Positions 9,023 to 17,482 of a DNA stretch of 64,000 bases are shown piece after piece. The stretch comes from Candidatus Obscuribacterales bacterium (GTDB taxonomy: Bacteria > Cyanobacteriota > Vampirovibrionia > Obscuribacterales > Obscuribacteraceae). Location: positions 62,001-126,000 of the forward strand of contig JAKFVU010000077.1 in assembly GCA_021732025.1 (NCBI GenBank). Direction: 5' to 3'. Each line of letters opens with the position of its first letter. Within the stretch, counting starts at the first letter, position 1. The notes below the pieces were generated by a model. It was given only the letters and a program-made list of their open reading frames with translations, was not told the DNA's origin and did no database searches. Made by a program: the position numbers and the translations under genes.

Positions 9023-10630
9023 CTATTTCTTCTTGACCAGTAACAGTGAATTAGAGATGGTCCAGTGGTCGCCTGAGCGCTCTACTGTGTAGTTGACGTT
9101 GTAGGTGTCGTCGGTTTCTTTGTCGGGCTTGGTGGCGCCATCTTTCATGATTTTTGTCAGTTCCATGACTTTGGCGTAAACCGAATATTTTTGTGGTGAG
9201 CTAGATAGCTCGGTATATTTTTCGACAACCACACCTTTTGGCGTCAGTTCGTAATAGTGCTTACTTTCAGTCAAGGCCCTAATTGAATCAGTTTGCCGCT
9301 TGAGCAGGTCTCCTGACAAGATTTTGCTTAGATTTGCAGGGTTGCGGTCTTTCAGTGCCGATTTCTTAATAGTTTGCCACGAGCGAATAGCGCCGGCGAG
9401 TTCATCTCTAAGTGGATCTTTTGTCGCTGCTTGAGGTTCGGTTTTTACTGGCTCAGTGCTAGCTTCTGTAGTGTCTGGCTTGGCTGGTTTTACTGCTGGT
9501 TTGTTGACTGGTTTAGTAACTGTCGTTGGCTTGACAGTATTTATTGAAACACCGGTCTTGGTTGGTTTTGTTGTGGTTGCTGGTGGCCGTGTAATTGCTG
9601 CAGTGGCTACTGCCGGTACTTCATTGGTGGTGTCAGGTTGATTCGAGTCTGCTGGCTTAATAGAGCTAACTAGACTTTGCTCATCGGTTAGCGATTTATT
9701 CTTGCTCGTTACTTGAATGAGAACAGCATTACTGGAACTTTGTCCGACCCCAGCTAGAGCGATAACATAGGCTCCTGTACTGGTCTTCACTTGACTCTCG
9801 CTGTTAGCTTTGGAGGCGGCAATTTTGTCTTTGTTTTTTTCAAAATAAGAATTGAACTCAGATATTTTGTTGCCTTTAGCGCCTAAGGCTTCAAGCATAA
9901 AGTCGCAGGTCATCTCAAGATTTAGAACACTTTGCTTAGAGCCATTTTGATTGTTCAGTAAAAGTTCGCAGGCCGTAATGTGATCGCCATCAACATGCAA
10001 TTTTAGTTTGTTGTCTTGCGGATCTACATACTTGTTGTCGCTCTCTGCTGTAAATGGGCCAACACCAGGCCAGGCGGAGCTGCGCAAAAGGTCGCTATTT
10101 TTAAAAGCTGAAAGAGAACAGAGACCGGAGACGTCAGTAATTAAAGTCTCACTGCCAGCTGTTGGTGCTGGTTGAACTAATATTGGCGTGGAAAGATCTG
10201 ATTCTTTTGTGCTATCTGGAACTGTTGAAGGAGTTACAGGAATTTCTGAAGAACCAGAAGGGGTAAGATCAATAGGCTTCGAATCATTGCTTGGGAGAGC
10301 ATCGATTTTAGTTTCACTAGCAGATTTATTTTTTGATTTTGACTTTGATTTAGATTTTGATTTTTTTTCTGAATCGTCTAGTTTTTCTGATCTATCTGAT
10401 TTCTCAGGGCTCTTTGATTTTTGCGAGTCTTGTGGCTCGGCCCACAGAGAGTTCATCGAGTCGTCACTGCTTGGAGTGCTTGGGGTCTGCTGACTTTCGC
10501 TCTCGCTTTTTAGATCTCCCTCTGCCTGAGCTCCTGCCAAATGTACGAGGCTGACGCTAAGTGCTAGGCTGAGTGTCAGACCTATGGCCATTCTAGAAGA
10601 GAGATTTGAGAGTCGTGGAGAGAATTTCAC
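9023..10630 (-). CDS. secreted Ser/Lys/Thr-rich protein of unknown function
   Basis: This 535-residue protein has a clear signal peptide (MAIGLTLSLALSVSLVHLAGAQA). Low-complexity S/K/D/E sequence covers about residues 40-105 (SEKKSKSKSKSKSKNKSAS). A globular part follows at about 165-330, including LKLHVDGDHITACELLLNN and MLEALGAKGNKISEFNSYFE. A Pro/Thr/Lys linker at 330-405 (TKPTKTGVSINTVKPTTVTKP) leads to a C-terminal domain with RDELAGAIRSWQTIKKSALKDR and HYYELTPKGVVVEKYTELSS, ending VERSGDHWTISNSLLLVKKK. That last part resembles small SnoaL/NTF2-type domains but I cannot confirm it. It is the first of three exported-protein genes in a row; the next gene, an M23 lipoprotein, starts 15 bp downstream. 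A joint envelope role is likely. Confidence 0.65.
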   Translation of the reverse strand: MKFSPRLSNLSSRMAIGLTLSLALSVSLVHLAGAQAEGDLKSESESQQTPSTPSSDDSMNSLWAEPQDSQKSKSPEKSDRSEKLDDSEKKSKSKSKSKSKNKSASETKIDALPSNDSKPIDLTPSGSSEIPVTPSTVPDSTKESDLSTPILVQPAPTAGSETLITDVSGLCSLSAFKNSDLLRSSAWPGVGPFTAESDNKYVDPQDNKLKLHVDGDHITACELLLNNQNGSKQSVLNLEMTCDFMLEALGAKGNKISEFNSYFEKNKDKIAASKANSESQVKTSTGAYVIALAGVGQSSSNAVLIQVTSKNKSLTDEQSLVSSIKPADSNQPDTTNEVPAVATAAITRPPATTTKPTKTGVSINTVKPTTVTKPVNKPAVKPAKPDTTEASTEPVKTEPQAATKDPLRDELAGAIRSWQTIKKSALKDRNPANLSKILSGDLLKRQTDSIRALTESKHYYELTPKGVVVEKYTELSSSPQKYSVYAKVMELTKIMKDGATKPDKETDDTYNVNYTVERSGDHWTISNSLLLVKKK

Positions 10631-10808
10631 TGGTCACCGCCCAAGCTGATTTGTCCGTTTTTTGACGTTCTTTGATCTAGGGCGAATTTTAACTCTTATT
10701 AGCGCTTTGAGCCAGATAGGTGCTCTCATACAGCTGAAGTTGCGGTAATCAAGCAGCGAGATTTCAGGCGCTTTAGCTTATATGCAGTTTATATTGGCCG
10801 TATCTGGG

Positions 10809-11444
10809 CTATTCACCCATGATTTGAACGCCGCATTGGCGCAACAAATTGATTGTGCGAACGAGCGGCAGACCGATAATATTTGACGGTGAACCTTCGA
10901 TCTTGTTAATCATGAAAGCACCAATGCCTTGCAGTGCGTATGAGCCAGCTTTATCCATTGGCTCTTTACTATCTACATAATTGGCGATTTCGCTCGCCGA
11001 TAGCTGTCTAAATTCGACTTTTGCCACTTCTATTTCGTGGTGAGCGATGACTTCTTTTTGATTGACTGATATGACGTGTACACCGGTATACACTTCGTGA
11101 ATATTGCCAACTAAGCGAGTGAGCATGGCAATGGCGTGGTCGCGATCTGTAGGCTTGCCTAAGATGTCGCCTTCAAAAACGACAATGGTGTCGGCCGCTA
11201 AAATAACGTGGTGACCTTGGGCCGTAGCGCCCCCGCGTTCTTGAATTAGCTCTTGAACCCTTGCGGCTTTGCTTTGCGCAAGGTCTGCCACAACCTCGCC
11301 GGGGGTGAGAGCTGGATTGACTATTTCATCGAGATCACTCGGTAAAATCTCAAATTTAAGACCCAAATTTTTTACTAGCTCAATTCGTCGAGGGGAAGAA
11401 GAAGCTAAAACAAGATTGGGTGATGATACTGCTGCTGATGGCAT
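10809..11444 (-). CDS. maf: Maf-family nucleoside triphosphate pyrophosphatase
   Basis: This 211-residue protein belongs to the Maf/HAM1 superfamily, which hydrolyses dTTP, UTP or modified nucleotides to monophosphates and may limit incorporation of aberrant nucleotides. The signature is LASSSPRRIELVKNLGLKFEI at the N-terminus, the catalytic Asp in ILAADTIVVFEGDILGKPTD, and KAGSYALQGIGAFMINKIEG followed by GSPSNIIGLPL at the C-terminus. Length is normal for the family (about 190-210). It is the last gene of the phospho-signalling run: its start codon lies 3 bp beyond the kinase stop, so it is almost certainly translated from the same mRNA. Exact substrate preference (YhdE or YceF type) cannot be judged here. 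Confidence 0.93.
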   Translation of the reverse strand: MPSAAVSSPNLVLASSSPRRIELVKNLGLKFEILPSDLDEIVNPALTPGEVVADLAQSKAARVQELIQERGGATAQGHHVILAADTIVVFEGDILGKPTDRDHAIAMLTRLVGNIHEVYTGVHVISVNQKEVIAHHEIEVAKVEFRQLSASEIANYVDSKEPMDKAGSYALQGIGAFMINKIEGSPSNIIGLPLVRTINLLRQCGVQIMGE

Positions 11445-11447
11445 TTA

Positions 11448-13679
11448 TTAGTTCTCTTGGCCGGTGAAATCGCCGGTTAGTCTGTAGAACTGTACCCGTC
11501 TGTTGCCACGGTCGCAGACAAAAACAATTCCGAATTGGTTGTCGATGGCTATGTCTGAAGGGTTTACCAACTGGTTTGGCCCGTTACCCTTCTCGCCAAA
11601 AGTATAGAGAACTCTACCGCTGGCGTCAAAAACAGAGAGGCGATTGTTGAATGAATCGCAAACATACGAGCGATCGAAGCGGTCTACAGCTACAGACCGA
11701 GGAATGTTGAGCTGGTCTATTTCACTGCCTTTGCTGCCAAAACTACGCAAGACACTGCCTAGCTTGTTAAAGACAAATATTTTTGAAGATCCATAGTCTG
11801 CTAGATAGAGCTGATTCAGCCTGTCTGTGGCTAATCCAGCCGGTAATCTAATTTGAGCAGGTTGATCGGTTTCTTGAGCGTAGATACTCTTAGCTTTAAC
11901 TTCTAGCTCGACTTTGCCGCTGAGAGACCGCAGCCAAACGCCGGTTTCAGGTTGAAATACTTGCACGCAGGCGTTAGCTGAATCTGAAACATAGAGCAAT
12001 CCACTTGAATCAAAGGTGATGCCGGCAAGTCCAGAATCTTTTGCCTGAATATTTTTGAACTCGCTCAGATAAGCTCCTAGCCCATCGAATACACGTATAA
12101 ATTGATCGCTTGCATCACAAACGAATAGACGTCCTTTCATGTCAAAAGCTAGTCCGCCCGGTCTAGTTATGCTACCGCATCTGGTGCGACTGCTGTCACC
12201 GTTAACACCCTTGGCTGGTTTGTAGGTCACTTCATAGAGGTGACGGAGCGTCTGTTCAATATTGTTGCCATCGTAGGCAAATACGTTAATTGTGCGAGTA
12301 ACAGCGTCGGCTATGGCAAGGCGACCGGCTCGACAGGTTATTACTGCTGGTTCTTCGAAGCGCTTACTGGTCGGTCCACTGCCTTGATGCTGCATGGTGA
12401 GAATGTGCCTGATGGCATTTTTCTCTGGCTGAGGAGTGGGTGATAGGCGTTGTTCTTGCGCCAGAGCTTGTTGGTCTAGCTTTGGTATCGATTGCAAAAT
12501 GTCTTGGCGAAACTCATGCTTAGTTTCTAGCATTTGTTGTTGCTCGAGAATTTGTTGAGCCTCAAGCATCTGCTCAGGCTTTAGCTCTGCAGCAGTATGT
12601 TGAGCGCCAGATTCTACTACCGTACTATTTCCTGGGATATTAGCAGAGTCTTGCTCTTGCCTCTGGTTCTGCCCCGGGTCAGTGGTTACTCCATCAATTG
12701 ATGTGATACCAAACTGGGTTTTTACCGGTCTAAAGTTGGTAGAAGGAATATTTTCATAGGAGCGGCCGGTAGCATCAGCGAGCGTGGCCACCGAGCTTTT
12801 GACTTGATCGGAGAGTGTGGTGGAGAAGTCTTTGACAAACTCTGAAACCGAGCGGTAGCGTTCTTTGGGCTTCTTGCGCATGGCCCGACCAACGCTAGCT
12901 GAGATTTCTGTGCTGATGGCCGAATTTATTATGTGTAGAGGTTTTTCTTCTTGCGAGATAATTTTGACGATGGTGGCTGCGATACCATCGGCGGTGAAGG
13001 GTGTAGAGCCACTTAAAGCCTCGTAGCACACGATGCCGAGCGAGAATATATCGGCTCTATGATCAACGCTTTTGGCATCTTGCAGCTGCTCTGGTGAAAC
13101 ATAGTTGAGAGTGCCCATCATGATGCCAGTTTTGGTCAAATTAGACTCTTCGAATTCGGCAGCGCGAGCAATGCCAAAGTCTGTTAGTTTCACCGTTCCA
13201 TTTTTCAGAATAAAGATGTTGTCTGGCTTTACGTCGCGGTGAACGATACTCATCGAATGCGCCAATGATAGCGCTTCGCCCACTTGCGCCAGTATGGGAT
13301 AGAGTTGTTCTACTGATAGCTTGCCGCCCCTTCTGATCAGGTCTTTGCGTAAACTGTCGCCATCAAGAAATTCCATGACATAGAAGAACGAATCATCTTC
13401 TATGCAAATATCTAATACATCAACGATGTTGGGATGCTTGAGGCGGGCGATTGTGTATGCTTCGCGCTTAAAGCGGTCTTTGAATTCAGTGCGCTTTTCT
13501 GCGGCAATGTTCTCCAGCACCAACTTTTTTACAGCAACAAACTGTCCAGTTTCCGGATGGAGAGCACGGTAAACAATACCCATTCCGCCGCGCCCAATTT
13601 CGCCCAAAAGCTCGTAGCGCCCACACCAGTTTTTACCATCTGGCTTGCGGCTGTCTTGAGGGAAACTATTGGAATTCAT
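11448..13679 (-). CDS. Ser/Thr protein kinase with C-terminal NHL beta-propeller
   Basis: This 743-residue protein joins a Hanks-type kinase (about residues 23-290) to an NHL-repeat propeller (about 440-740). Kinase motifs are complete: glycine loop GEIGRGGMGIVYRA, VAIK-type lysine in FVAVKKL, HRDVKPDNIFILKNG, DFGIA and YVSPEQLQ. Between them is a Gln/Glu-rich linker (LEAQQILEQQQMLETKHEF). At least five NHL units are visible, for example PRSVAVDRFDRSYVCDSFNNRL and PSDIAIDNQFGIVFVCDRGNRRV. No transmembrane helix is apparent, so unlike mycobacterial PknD this enzyme is probably cytoplasmic. It follows the FHA gene by 14 bp and precedes maf by 3 bp. The propeller probably recruits substrates or senses a ligand. 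Confidence 0.93.
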   Translation of the reverse strand: MNSNSFPQDSRKPDGKNWCGRYELLGEIGRGGMGIVYRALHPETGQFVAVKKLVLENIAAEKRTEFKDRFKREAYTIARLKHPNIVDVLDICIEDDSFFYVMEFLDGDSLRKDLIRRGGKLSVEQLYPILAQVGEALSLAHSMSIVHRDVKPDNIFILKNGTVKLTDFGIARAAEFEESNLTKTGIMMGTLNYVSPEQLQDAKSVDHRADIFSLGIVCYEALSGSTPFTADGIAATIVKIISQEEKPLHIINSAISTEISASVGRAMRKKPKERYRSVSEFVKDFSTTLSDQVKSSVATLADATGRSYENIPSTNFRPVKTQFGITSIDGVTTDPGQNQRQEQDSANIPGNSTVVESGAQHTAAELKPEQMLEAQQILEQQQMLETKHEFRQDILQSIPKLDQQALAQEQRLSPTPQPEKNAIRHILTMQHQGSGPTSKRFEEPAVITCRAGRLAIADAVTRTINVFAYDGNNIEQTLRHLYEVTYKPAKGVNGDSSRTRCGSITRPGGLAFDMKGRLFVCDASDQFIRVFDGLGAYLSEFKNIQAKDSGLAGITFDSSGLLYVSDSANACVQVFQPETGVWLRSLSGKVELEVKAKSIYAQETDQPAQIRLPAGLATDRLNQLYLADYGSSKIFVFNKLGSVLRSFGSKGSEIDQLNIPRSVAVDRFDRSYVCDSFNNRLSVFDASGRVLYTFGEKGNGPNQLVNPSDIAIDNQFGIVFVCDRGNRRVQFYRLTGDFTGQEN

Positions 13680-13693
13680 ATGAAAGCAAAGAC

Positions 13694-14173
13694 TTATTCG
13701 ACTACGAAAACAAACTCCGTCTTGCCGAAGGTCAATCTATCTCCTGGCGAGATTTGTCTACGTTCGCTGAGAATTTCACCATTGAGCAACGTGCCATTGG
13801 TAGAGCCTAAGTCTTCTACCCAGTAGGCACCTTGCATCTGCAAGACCCAGGCATGGTGCCGAGAGATGTAATGGTCGTTGGTGACCGAAATATTGTTGGT
13901 TTGATCGCGACCGATTTTGCTCACCGACTGATTTAGCGGAAAGCGTTCGTTGCTCAGTTTATTGAAAAGAAATGCAGGTTTCATAGGTTTTGCCTCTTTT
14001 CTGAATGCAGAGGCTGCGTGTTGTGGATCGTCCTTACTGTCCACTGCAGCGGGCTGCATGACCCCCATGTTAACGGTACCACCGCAAACATTACACTCTG
14101 CCCCTAGGCGGGCTAACGTTGCACCGCACCTTGCACACTGTTGTTGGGCATTAGGATTGGGATTGGCTGCCAT
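13694..14173 (-). CDS. zinc-ribbon and FHA-domain protein
   Basis: This 159-residue protein begins with a short zinc ribbon, CARCGATLARLGAECNVCGG (two CxxC knuckles), and ends with a full FHA domain at about residues 80-155. FHA landmarks are visible: KIGRDQTNNISV, the phosphothreonine-binding SRHH, and VEDLGSTNGTLLNGE. FHA domains bind phosphothreonine peptides. The gene sits between the PP2C phosphatase gene (17 bp away) and the kinase gene (14 bp away), all in one direction, so it is probably the reader or substrate of the adjacent kinase. Similar Zn-ribbon/FHA proteins occur in cyanobacteria and Actinobacteria beside kinase genes. It has no membrane segment and is predicted cytoplasmic. 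Confidence 0.92.
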   Translation of the reverse strand: MAANPNPNAQQQCARCGATLARLGAECNVCGGTVNMGVMQPAAVDSKDDPQHAASAFRKEAKPMKPAFLFNKLSNERFPLNQSVSKIGRDQTNNISVTNDHYISRHHAWVLQMQGAYWVEDLGSTNGTLLNGEILSERRQISPGDRLTFGKTEFVFVVE

Positions 14174-14190
14174 TTCACCGCGTTAAAGGC

Positions 14191-14955
14191 CTACTTGCTA
14201 CCATTGTCAGAACTATCATCGTGGAATTTAACGACCACAACTGTAACGTTGTCAGGCGCTCCGCCATCGATGGTTAGTTTGACCAATTCTTCGCAAAGAC
14301 CTTCTGGATCGGTTAGGTCTTTGACCGATTCTCCAATTTGTTCATCGCGTAAAACTGTCGGTAGTCCATCTGAGCAGAGAACAACCCAATCGTTGGCATG
14401 AAGATCTACTGGCGTGTGGTCAATCTCAACTTTCTCTTCGTGCCCGAGGCAGCGAGTGATTAAGTTTTTGTAAGGATTGATTCTTGCCTGCTCTTCTGTC
14501 AAGCGGCCAGCTCTTACCATCTCCTGAACTACCGAGTGATCGTTAGTTAGTAATCTGGTTTTGCCTTCTCTGACGAGATAAGCTCTGGAGTCGCCAACGT
14601 GAGCGATTTGCATATAGTTGTCATCGGCCTGGACAGCCACTACTACAGTGGTTCCCATACCTCTCACTGAGGCATCTTCTTCAGCCGAATGCCAAACTGA
14701 ATGATTGGCCGAGTTGACCGTTTCAGTAAGCCATTTAGTGATTGCTTCTTTGTCCTTGGCCGGAGGAGGACAGTCTTTCCATTGTTGCTCGACGGCTTCC
14801 ATAGCCAACTTGCTCGCCTTGGCGCCACCAACTGCACCGCCCATACCGTCTGCGACGGCAAATACGCGATTATCAGGGCTCACATAGAAATTGTCTTCAT
14901 TCCTCTGACGCTGGCAACCCGCATCAGTTCGTGCCGCTGCACGCCATTTCAGCAT
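14191..14955 (-). CDS. PP2C-family protein serine/threonine phosphatase
   Basis: This 254-residue protein is a metal-dependent phosphatase that removes phosphate from Ser/Thr. PP2C motifs occur in the expected order: RQRNEDNFYV (first metal Asp/Glu), FAVADGMGGAVGG, GTTVVVAVQ, IAHVGDSRAYLVREG, LLTNDHSVVQEMVRAG, VVLCSDGLPTVLRDEQI and GGAPDNVTVVVVKF. All metal-binding aspartates look intact and the length matches the bacterial PstP/Stp type. It lies 3 bp downstream of the ABC1-like gene and 17 bp upstream of the FHA gene, so it is probably the antagonist of the kinase encoded further downstream. It lacks the transmembrane segment of mycobacterial PstP, matching a cytoplasmic kinase partner. Confidence 0.95.
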   Translation of the reverse strand: MLKWRAAARTDAGCQRQRNEDNFYVSPDNRVFAVADGMGGAVGGAKASKLAMEAVEQQWKDCPPPAKDKEAITKWLTETVNSANHSVWHSAEEDASVRGMGTTVVVAVQADDNYMQIAHVGDSRAYLVREGKTRLLTNDHSVVQEMVRAGRLTEEQARINPYKNLITRCLGHEEKVEIDHTPVDLHANDWVVLCSDGLPTVLRDEQIGESVKDLTDPEGLCEELVKLTIDGGAPDNVTVVVVKFHDDSSDNGSK

Positions 14956-14958
14956 TGT

Positions 14959-16902
14959 CTATCTCCGTCTCCCAGTCGACCCATTGGAACGCTTTCGATT
15001 AGCCATCCCCAGTGGTCTTACTATTTGCCAAACAATAATAGCCACCATTACACCATTTCCAATCAAATAATACTCGGTAAATTGCTGTCTTGAAGATGCA
15101 GATGTTATGCCCCAAAAAACTAGAGACAAAGAAAACCACACCAGGGCAGTCCATAGTAAATTTACCCGATTTTTCGAAAGACTCTTAACCTCTCTATCCA
15201 AAATATAGATTTGAGTCTCTAACTTTCGGATCTCTTGGAGTCTTCGACCGTGTTCTTTCTGTAATTCTAACTCAGATTGGCTGACGGAGCCGGTTTTCAT
15301 ACCAGATTTTGTCTTGTTCCCTCTTGGCAAAAGCTTGCCATTGGTACTTTCTTCGCCCGAGTTTGTGCTGGAGAAGAGCCGCACAAGGCCTTCTTCGCTA
15401 AATACACCTTTTTGGCCGAATAGTTTTCCTCTAGTTAAATAACCAAGTGCAAAGTAGGCTTGAGCTGGATTTGCCAAGGCCCATTTTTTGACCGATGGTT
15501 TTGCTGCTTCCACAAAGGAGAAATTGGGATGGAGACTGCGGGCGATGCCTTCCAGGGATGAGCCAGTGCGAAGCAAATAGGCCAAACTTGGGGGCAGTTT
15601 TAAGGAGCGATCCATAGCGATTTGATCGATGTCATGCTCTAAATCACTGAAATCTAGCTCTTTTATTTGTTTGCCTTTGTAATACTCAATAAATGGCTGA
15701 ACCGCTCGCACCATTGATTCTTGTTTGGCACCCTCTTTGACAATTCCCAGGGTGGCTAAATTCTTGATTAGCTCATCAGGATGCACGTTGATTACCGCTG
15801 CGATGCAGCCCAATATTGCTTCTCTCTGTGATTGGCTAATTTCGCCAATCATGCCGAAGTCATATATAACGATGCGGCCGTCAGGACCAACTGCCAAATT
15901 TCCGGCATGGGGGTCGGCATGGAAAAAGCCATGCATAAGCACCTGCTCCATGTAGGCAGCCACTAGGTTGTTTCCAATCGCTACGGGATCAATGCCCTGC
16001 CGCGCGATTTCTTCCTTATTGTCTATTTTTACGCCCGGTAAGTATTCAAGCGTTAATACTTTCCGCCCAGTAAGCTTCCAGAACACTCGTGGTACGCGTA
16101 AGGTTTTTTGATCTTTCAGTATTTGTCTGATTCTGTCGGCATTGCGGCCTTCTTTTATATAGTCTATTTCTTCAAAGAGGGTGCGGCCGAATTCATCAGA
16201 AAGGGCCAGCCATCCGCTCCAATCTTGACTTGGTCGAATGATCGGACCATATTTGGCGATCAGTCTCATGTAACCGAGGTCTCTATAAAAGATGTCGGCT
16301 AAATCGGGGCGCTGCACCTTAACAACCACGGCCCGCCCATCTTGCAATCTAGCTCGGTGTACTTGGCCGATTGAAGCCGAAGCAATTGGGGTTTCTTCAA
16401 ATTCTTTAAAAAGCTTTGCAGGAGGGGCGCCAAGCTCGCGTTCGATGGTTTGACAGAGGCTATCGTAGTCGAAGGGTGGCACTCTGTCTTGTAAGGAGAC
16501 TAATTCTTCGGCCAACTCTTCTGAAATGATGTCTTTCCGCACCGACAGAAACTGGCCTAACTTTATAAAGGTAGCGCCCATCTCAATCAGTGCTTGTTTA
16601 ACCAGCTTGGCTGTGCGTCTGCGCGCCTCTGAGGCCGAACGCTTTTTATAGCGGCCTCCGACTAAGCGATCTACAGCCGCTACTGAGGCCAGCATTGATA
16701 AGGTCGAAAGACTTTTCCAGAAGCGCTTGTCTTTGAGCAAGACTTCAAGGCGAATGGCTTGATCGGCTAGAGCTGTGTCATATAGCTGATTGCTAGGCTG
16801 GCTTTTTGCTTGAGCTGGATCAGAAAGTGCACCTTGCAGCGGTTTCTGCTCTGGTGAACTATCTGGATCTACCGCTATTGCATCGGACTGAGGGTCGCTC
16901 AT
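14959..16902 (-). CDS. ABC1/UbiB-family atypical kinase, membrane-anchored
   Basis: This 647-residue protein belongs to the ABC1/ADCK/UbiB family of atypical kinase-like ATPases linked to quinone or isoprenoid-lipid metabolism. Family motifs are KLGQFLSVRKDIISEELAEE (the KxGQ extension), ASIGQVHRARLQDGRAVVVK with the A-rich loop in place of a glycine loop, HADPHAGNLAVGPDGRIVIYD, and a conserved DFGMIGE. After a Ser/Lys-rich linker and a coiled coil (LQEIRKLETQIYILDREVKSL) come two transmembrane helices near residues 585-630, as in UbiB. It ends 3 bp before the PP2C start, so both are in one operon. No ubiquinone or plastoquinone genes are nearby, so the substrate is unknown. ATG 16902 leaves about 75 disordered residues before the kinase fold. 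Confidence 0.9.
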   Translation of the reverse strand: MSDPQSDAIAVDPDSSPEQKPLQGALSDPAQAKSQPSNQLYDTALADQAIRLEVLLKDKRFWKSLSTLSMLASVAAVDRLVGGRYKKRSASEARRRTAKLVKQALIEMGATFIKLGQFLSVRKDIISEELAEELVSLQDRVPPFDYDSLCQTIERELGAPPAKLFKEFEETPIASASIGQVHRARLQDGRAVVVKVQRPDLADIFYRDLGYMRLIAKYGPIIRPSQDWSGWLALSDEFGRTLFEEIDYIKEGRNADRIRQILKDQKTLRVPRVFWKLTGRKVLTLEYLPGVKIDNKEEIARQGIDPVAIGNNLVAAYMEQVLMHGFFHADPHAGNLAVGPDGRIVIYDFGMIGEISQSQREAILGCIAAVINVHPDELIKNLATLGIVKEGAKQESMVRAVQPFIEYYKGKQIKELDFSDLEHDIDQIAMDRSLKLPPSLAYLLRTGSSLEGIARSLHPNFSFVEAAKPSVKKWALANPAQAYFALGYLTRGKLFGQKGVFSEEGLVRLFSSTNSGEESTNGKLLPRGNKTKSGMKTGSVSQSELELQKEHGRRLQEIRKLETQIYILDREVKSLSKNRVNLLWTALVWFSLSLVFWGITSASSRQQFTEYYLIGNGVMVAIIVWQIVRPLGMANRKRSNGSTGRRR

Positions 16903-16970
16903 GCCTGACCCCGGGTTGAAACGAACATGGTTGCAATGAATTCTGAACTTCTAGTTTTTAAACTTAGAGA

Positions 16971-17330
16971 TCAAACGGGCGACTTTTGCTTGATATCGGC
17001 GATTTCGGCTCGCAATGTCGCTATTTCAGCTCTTAGCTCGTTAATCTCGGTGGAGTCGCCGAGGGCACCCAGTGAGAAGTCAGCTACTTGACGGCGAATT
17101 TTTTCGCGAACTTGCCCTTCCAATACATCCGAACGATTCCAGATGTTTTGGCTTGTTTCATTGAGCATCTGTTTGAACTTATCGCGAGTCTTTTGCACAC
17201 GATCTGATTCATTAGACTTATATTCACCAGCTCTGGCGGTGAAGGTGTCAAGTGCATCTTCGACGCGTTCTCTCGCCACTTCGAAAGCGGCATTTGCCAG
17301 GAAGAAAATCTTGATCAACGGTCGCAACAC
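16971..17330 (-). CDS. small helical coiled-coil protein, phasin-like in appearance
   Basis: This 119-residue protein has a mildly hydrophobic start (IKIFFLANAAFEVARERVED), then amphipathic helices and a C-terminal coiled coil (INELRAEIATLRAEIADIKQ). The layout resembles small PhaF/PhaI-like phasins, which coat polyhydroxyalkanoate granules and often end in a leucine-zipper coiled coil. I have no motif that proves this, so the product is best called hypothetical. It is the first gene of the minus-strand run, 68 bp before the ABC1-like gene, and is transcribed away from the divergent arginase gene. A 9-bp inverted repeat lies in the shared intergenic region. Confidence 0.6.
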   Translation of the reverse strand: MLRPLIKIFFLANAAFEVARERVEDALDTFTARAGEYKSNESDRVQKTRDKFKQMLNETSQNIWNRSDVLEGQVREKIRRQVADFSLGALGDSTEINELRAEIATLRAEIADIKQKSPV

Positions 17331-17397
17331 TTTCCCAACCTCAAAATACAGACAAAAACCAAGAGAAGATTATACACTAGCGTCTTATCTATATATG

Positions 17398-17433
17398 CTT
17401 TGTGACCGTTGATCTACTAAGATTGTCACAAAG
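17398..17433. promoter_or_regulatory. 9-bp inverted repeat between divergent genes, candidate operator
   Basis: CTTTGTGAC (17398-17406) and GTCACAAAG (17425-17433) are perfect inverted copies separated by 18 bp, in the 152-bp space between the divergent coiled-coil and arginase genes. The half-site contains TGTGA as in CRP-type sites, but the 18-bp spacer is too long for a single CRP dimer site. It could be a two-turn operator, or a hairpin in the arginase leader since it ends about 40 bp before the arginase ribosome binding site. Confidence 0.4.
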
Positions 17434-17482
17434 CTGAAACCTAGTGGCAGACTGAATAAATATCATTTGATTGGAGGTTTTT

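Noticed and set aside
17407..17424. CRP-type site between the divergent genes
   Set aside because: The spacing between TGTGA and TCACA is far longer than the 6 bp of a CRP site.
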